Assembly: GCA_029204225.1 (NCBI GenBank)
Contig: CM055094.1
Span: forward strand, 69,651,751-69,715,750
DNA: 64,000 bases
Direction of reading: 5' to 3'
Origin: Diphasiastrum complanatum
Taxonomy: Eukaryota; Streptophyta; Lycopodiopsida; Lycopodiales; Lycopodiaceae
Part shown: positions 59,459-64,000 of the stretch, piece after piece
Layout: each line of letters begins with the position of its first letter
How positions within the stretch are numbered: the first letter of the stretch is position 1
Position numbers and translations under genes: made by a program
The notes under the pieces: generated by a model
The model's input: only the letters and a program-made list of their open reading frames with translations
Databases searched by the model: none
What the model was told of the DNA's origin: nothing

Positions 59459-60102
59459 AAGATTCAACTAGTTTCATCACATTTTGCAATATTTCCATAT
59501 TTGGCATATTGAGGCCAAAACTTGTTTTAGACTTAGAGGTTGACTTTTCAAAGTTCATTAGTCTAAATTTCATTTGAATAAACACATTTTGAAAGTGTGG
59601 GAAAGATAGAATGCGAGTTTGAGTAGATTCAATTCGAATAAGTTGGGTACATTGAATCTAGACCCAAAATTGGTAGGGTTAGCATTTGGTGGGAAAGCCA
59701 AGTGGCAAAATAGGGTTTGGACCTACTATAAAAGGATGTAACTCATGGAGAGAGTCATCTTCTCTCTTCTCTATCTCATTTCATGCTTATACATGGTTCT
59801 CTTGGGTTCTCCTATCCATTGGTGCACTATCTTGGTGATTGCTTGCAATTCTATGTGTAGAATGATCTATATTTGCTATTTTTGGATCCACACATGTGAA
59901 ATATAGTAGCTTGCTGGTTTTGTACGGACAGCAACAGTACATAATCATTTCATTCAAGTTTGATCAAGTTCTATTAGTGTTTGCATCTCAAATTGTGTGT
60001 AGATGCTGATTTTTCTACGTTGGTGAAATTGGTAGTGTATTTCTCTTTCTAACCAAAGATCATTCAAGTAGATTGGATCTTAAGGATCTGAAATCTTTCA
60101 CA
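59454..60102 (+). repeat. Copia-3 3' LTR
   Basis: 649 bp, aligned to 54161-54810 with scattered substitutions and a short indel. The palindrome has decayed here to CACACATGTG (near 59888). Confidence 0.97.
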
Positions 60103-60107
60103 CACCC

Positions 60108-60381
60108 CACAAGGCATAAACCATGCTTACACCAACCTAATGGCAGCACACTGTCTCATCTGTCCTACGTGAAGACAGTGCCAAGCCCGAATTGCGAGAA
60201 CTGACCGTGCTTACACCTCGAGGGCAGCACCTTGACTCATCAAGTCCCCCGTTCTGCCAACCACCCCGACCGTGGATGCACCCGTGCTTATACTGTGGGC
60301 AGCATCTTGCACAACAGTTGTCTTGATGAACCCCAAATAGTGGCCATTTCCGTGAGATCCGCATAGCTGACCGGCCAGTCG
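60108..60381 (-). mobile_element. GCR element 2 interior (right part)
   Basis: Continuation of 53041-54160 after Copia-3 is removed. It includes sequence next to the PBS that element 1 has lost. Homology to element 1 begins at GTCAGTTCTC (4788 region). No coding domain. Confidence 0.7.
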
Positions 60382-60393
60382 GCTCTGATACCA
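60382..60393 (-). other. GCR element 2 primer binding site
   Basis: Exact TGGTATCAGAGC on minus, two bases beyond the LTR end (GCGCTACA). It identifies the GCR family as an LTR retrotransposon primed by tRNA-Met and fixes the LTR boundary. Confidence 0.85.
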
Positions 60394-60395
60394 CA

Positions 60396-61625
60396 TGTAG
60401 CGCATGCATCCCAAAGGGAGCCGGGAACCACGACTTAGCTTCCCAGCCTTCAACTCTTTCCATCCAAACCCACTTGACATACAAGCAGCCAATTCAATGA
60501 TCAGACTTAACCAACTTGAAGTTTCGAAAATCAACATTGAGATCCAACCTGGCGCCATGCCAGATCGGGGGTCCCGATGTGGGTGACTTCCCTCCAAGCA
60601 AGCCGCCCGACATACATCAAACTTAACCAACTCAAAGCTTCGTTACAAACGAGTAACATCCATTCCAAGCAAGTGGTCTGACTTACATCAGACTTAACCA
60701 ACTGAAAGCTTCGTCATGAGTGCTGGAAGCCAACCTGGCGCCACGCCAGACTGGACAACTATAAACAGGTACTTCCACCGAAGCAAGCCATCCAACTCAG
60801 CCGACATGTTAGAGCCCGTTCCCCAAGAGCTTAACCCATTCATGTTCATGCAAGGAACACTCAGAACCACAAGTCGCGACAGATATGGAGACAACCAGTT
60901 CTTGGACCAAATGGTCCCGACAGCATACCGCTGGCGCCGCGGACCGAATGGTCCCGACGGCATACCACTGGCGTCTCGGGATACGACCCTCAACTATGTG
61001 CCAACTTAAAAATTTTGAAAGTGGCCTTACAACTGGCACTTTTATCGAAAACTTAAACCTAGAAGGTAATCGGAGTCAATTTGAGAAAAATCCCACTTTA
61101 TTAAAAAATCTGAGAAGGTTACATTTCAAGTGTGTGACCGACCGTAGTCTCCGGGGTGCTAGCATGCCAAGGCGAGAGCCATGACAACATTCTAGCAAGG
61201 GAGGCTGAGACTTGGTTGGAGCTCGCCCTGAGTCGCAACTCACACTCCCCTATAGTATTGGTGGAATTCGGCACCCCCCCTCATACCAAGCACTCTACCC
61301 AAGCTGGTAAAGCACGTTCTTTCTCTCTCTAGGATTTTCTCTTCCTAGAAAGTCATTTTCTCTCTCTAGATTTTATTGATCCCCATGCTTCCTTTGATCA
61401 TGCCTAGATCGTGTGAGATGATTGCACATCGATCTGAGCTCTCTGGACTTTGCTAGAACTGATCAAAGATTTTCAGCCATAGAAACTTGGCGCTAGCTGG
61501 ATTCTGGTCATAGTGGCGCCGGGAGTGGCACCGGCGCCGGGAGCAGCAGGGGTGCTGCTGGCGCTGGGGACAATGCTGGCGCCAGTGGCACCGGAAGTAA
61601 AGCTTATGAAGATAGCTTTACAACA
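60396..61625 (-). repeat. GCR element 2 5' LTR (complete, about 1.23 kb)
   Basis: On minus it begins TGTTGTAAAGCTATC at 61625 and ends GCGCTACA at 60396, next to the PBS. It contains the GGCGCC-rich start, an AATAAAGTGGG stretch near 61100, and a second half matching 7366-7970. Stray ORFs here (for example 60211-60630) mirror repeat content only. Confidence 0.8.
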
Positions 61626-61759
61626 AAAACTATTGAATTAGGTATTTTTTTCTTTATATTTATTTGTGTTCGCACCTCGCATACAATCATTTGTGGTCTT
61701 TTTAGTATTATTTCAGTGCTGTTTATCAATTGGTGGGATTTAAGCTTCAAACCTCAGGG
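61626..61759. other. Short unassigned spacer
   Basis: 134 bp between GCR element 2 and the tandem copia units. Its last bases (TTCAAACCTCA) equal the end of the gag fragment at 63268-63278, so the array may once have extended further left. Confidence 0.4.
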
Positions 61760-62351
61760 TGTCGCAAAAATTTTCACGAACAATTCGCGAAATGTTCTGG
61801 ATTCTATTTCAAGCTCAGAAATTGTCATTTGTGATGAACAATTCGCGAAACAGAAAGCTGAAAAGAAGAGATAGACTGTGACGAAATATTCGTGAACAAA
61901 AATTATTCGACCTTGAAAACGAAGTGTCTATTTGAATATCAACCGTCGTAAACAGTTAGATCTACTGTTACATAATTGAAAGGCCAAAAGACCTGTAAAT
62001 AAAAGGCCAAAAGGCCTGTCCTATAGCAATATAAATTCATCAGCACTACTCGTTGTAACCATCTCATTCAATCAGAGACACAATAGCGAGATAATACAGC
62101 AAGAGATGTATATTGATTCAGACTCAGAATATAAAATTTGTTTTTTGATCAATAGTTTCTTATTGTCTAAAATTGTCTTAAGTTGTCTCTTACTTTTGCA
62201 TATTATTTCCGCATGCAAATTCAATCAGAGCAATACTGTTCTATTAGTACATAGAACAGATACAGACCCGATTGAAGACACTGATATTAGTTTGATTTAT
62301 TTGAACTTGAATTGTGTTATCTGTGGAAGAATAATTACTAGTTTTCCTACA
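61760..62351 (+). repeat. Copia-7 LTR, first unit
   Basis: Starts TGTCGCAAAAATTTTC and ends TTTTCCTACA, one base before a PBS. It contains two exact TTCGCGAA palindromes (61784-61791 and 61842-61849) and CCTATAGCAATATAAAT near 62017. It aligns along its length to 63280-63906. Confidence 0.75.
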
Positions 62352-62352
62352 T

Positions 62353-62364
62353 TGGTATCAGAGC
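62353..62364 (+). other. Copia-7 primer binding site, first unit
   Basis: Exact TGGTATCAGAGC, followed by short degenerate GATACAGTGATATCAGA repeats shared with the second unit. Confidence 0.9.
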
Positions 62365-62531
62365 ATACAGAATTAAATCTGATACAATGATGTCAAAATA
62401 TACAGGTTCAAAGCTGATACAGTGATATCAGAACGAATCAAAGTCGATATAGTGGTATCTTCATACCCCTCTCAACATTCTTCATACATCCATCAACAAG
62501 CTGTTATCTGGAGGTTATTCAGAATTAGAAA

Positions 62532-63279
62532 ATGTTGTCGGTCATCAATATTCAAGCTAAGATCACTACGATCTTGGATCTAGAAGGTTCAAATTACTTT
62601 ATTTGGAAATTGAAGACTTTACTCTTATTGATGGGCGAACGTCTATGGCAATGGGTAGAACCAATAGAGAAGAAGCCAATAGTTACTCTTGGCAAAGAAT
62701 TTCGAGAATGGAGTTTGAAAAATGACAAAGCTATAGAAAGTATTGCGTCTTCAGTGCATGACAATATAATGCTAGATCTTACATCAATTTTGAATGCAAA
62801 GGATTTATGGGAATAATTACAAACCAAGAATGAGACTCCATTTCATAATCAGATAATATTCTTGGAAGACCAATTAACTTACCTACAGTGGGACGGCAAA
62901 GACCTGAACACATTCGAGCGAAAGTTTAAAGATCTGTTTATTTCCTTGCAAAATTCTAGTGCAGAAAATACAATTTCTAAGGAAAAACAGCTTAGTTATT
63001 TTCTTTGAGCCCTACCCAAGTCATTCCACACAACTCGAACCTTATTTGCAAAAGATGCGACAATGACACTTCAAAAAGCTTTGTTCGAGAAGCAGCGAAG
63101 AAGATTGGGGTTAATCCAACTACCCATTTTGAGAGGGAGCTGTAGAACAAATGATCAGACAGATCTTGATTCTACTAACAAAGCACACAATTTACTTGAC
63201 AAAGGACGAGAAAAAAAAATAAACGCGAACTCGAAAGATTCTAGAAATGAAAAATCTTGTTTCCTATTCAAACCTCAAA
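62532..63279 (+). pseudogene. Copia-7 gag fragment
   Basis: Begins MLSVINIQAKITTILDLEG, then NYFIWKLKTLLL and DLWE before a stop at 62816. The homology continues in frame past it (FLEDQLTYLQWDGKDLNTFE, FKDLFISLQNS), with another stop at about 63009, to FLFKPQM, where the next LTR starts. It is a copia gag N-terminal half (DUF4219/UBN2-like region). Zinc knuckle, protease and pol are missing, so the unit is non-autonomous. Confidence 0.75.
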
Positions 63280-63906
63280 TGTCACGAAAATTTTCACAAA
63301 CAATTCGCAAAATGTTCTGGATTCTACTTCAAGCTTAGAAATTGTTATCTGTGGCGAACAATTCGCGAAACACGAAAATGTCACGAAGAGACAATTGTCA
63401 CGAACAATTCGCGAAACACAAATCTGAGAAGAAAAAATAGACTGTCGCGAACAAAAATTATTTGACCTTGGAAATGAAGCATCTAGTTGAATATCAACCG
63501 TCATAAACGGTTAGATCTACGGTTACAGAATTGAAAGGCCAAAAGACCTATAAATAAAAGGCCAAAAGACTTGTCCTATAGCAATATAAATACATCAGCA
63601 CTACTCGTTGCAACCGTCTCATTCAATCAGAGACACAACAACGAGATAAGACGACAAGAGATGTATATTGATTCAGACTCAAAATATAAAATTTGTTTTT
63701 TGATCAATAGTTTCTTATTGTCTAAAATTGTCTTAAGTTGTCTCTTACTTCCGCATATTACTTTCACATGCAAATTCAATCAGAGCAATACTGTTCTATC
63801 AGTACATAGATAAGATACAGACCCGATTGAAAATACTGATATTAGTTTGATCTATTTGAACTTTAATCGTGTTCTCTGTGGAAGAATAATTACTATTTTT
63901 CCTACA
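63280..63906 (+). repeat. Copia-7 LTR, second unit
   Basis: Starts TGTCACGAAAATTTTC and ends TTTTTCCTACA. TTCGCGAA is present at 63362-63369 and 63408-63415. It is 1520 bp from the first LTR start and is followed by its own PBS, so it acts as a 5' LTR of a second unit, not as a 3' LTR. Confidence 0.75.
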
Positions 63907-63907
63907 T

Positions 63908-63919
63908 TGGTATCAGAGC
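63908..63919 (+). other. Copia-7 primer binding site, second unit
   Basis: Exact TGGTATCAGAGC, followed by the same GATACAATGATGTCAGAATA leader as in the first unit until the window ends. Confidence 0.9.
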
Positions 63920-64000
63920 ATACAAAATTAGATACAATGATGTCAGAATATACAAGTTCAAAGCTGATACAGTGATATCAGAATGAATCAGAGTCGATAC

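Larger units (their letters stand above)
54161..60102 (+). mobile_element. Copia-3: defective copia element lacking RT
   Basis: Plus-strand element with LTRs 54161-54810 and 59454-60102 and target duplication CACCC (54156-54160 and 60103-60107). The PBS is TGGTATTAGAGC, one base off consensus, and the PPT-like sequence is TTGAAGAGAGAG. About 16 differences separate the LTRs by eye, so it is older than Copia-1 and -2. Gag, protease and integrase are frameshifted. RT is absent and replaced by unrelated open sequence; RNase H is present. Movement would have required proteins in trans. Same lineage as Copia-2. Confidence 0.95.

Noticed and set aside
60137-61184. Several 60-140 codon ORFs in both strands of the GCR LTR
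   Set aside because: LTR-derived, overlapping on both strands, not conserved with 7163-7650 in frame.

Overview
This is a repeat-dominated stretch of a land-plant nuclear genome. The evidence is one intact germin-like protein gene (a plant-specific cupin family) surrounded by plant-type Ty1/copia, Ty3/gypsy and L1-type elements, many primed by initiator-tRNA-Met (TGGTATCAGAGC). The lineage (bryophyte, lycophyte, fern or seed plant) cannot be fixed from the sequence alone. No CRISPR array, bacterial operon, organelle insertion, tRNA or rRNA gene was seen.

Layout. 1-4701: unit A, a composite of a decayed copia RT (-), a dispersed repeat called R1 here, an L1-type LINE 3' end (-) interrupted by a (GA)n tract, and a GCGAC/TTTTCGCC-rich spacer. 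4702-7970: a domain-less LTR element with a GGCGCC-rich LTR (called GCR here). 7971-11483: inverted spacer, a 65-bp tandem repeat, a diverged R1 copy and a possible CACTA-type exon. 11484-17914: Copia-1 (-), structurally complete, TSD TATAT. 18931-24720: decayed Copia-5 (-) abutting a gypsy fragment (-). 25600-27115: copia gag-protease fragment (+) cut by an inverted R1. 28119-28802: the germin-like gene (-). 30822-37388 and 37389-43500: units B and C, head-to-tail relatives of unit A, each followed by a copy of the same small ORF (broken in B, open in C). 43680-52034: decayed Copia-4 (-) split by Copia-2 (44042-49902, -, complete, TSD CTACA). 52035-52440: another inverted spacer piece. 52441-61625: two GCR LTRs facing each other around an inverted GCR interior, which is split by Copia-3 (54161-60102, +, TSD CACCC). 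61760-64000: tandem LTR-PBS-gag units of another copia family.

Copia-1, -2 and -3 are one lineage: 650-655 bp LTRs starting TGTGAAA and ending TTCACA, a single gag-pol frame, and a stop codon formed across the PPT/LTR boundary. LTR similarity orders them: Copia-2 (no difference found by eye) and Copia-1 (one) are very young, while Copia-3 (about 16) is older and defective.

The most unusual object is Copia-3. Its whole reverse transcriptase is replaced by about 1.07 kb of unrelated sequence that stays open in the upstream pol frame, which suggests capture of a coding sequence. Other notable points are a TTCACACGTGTGAA palindrome inside the LTRs that resembles the two LTR ends joined, and two halves of one GCR insertion with the same GTAGG target site lying 44 kb apart. 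No novel defence or metabolic system is evident.
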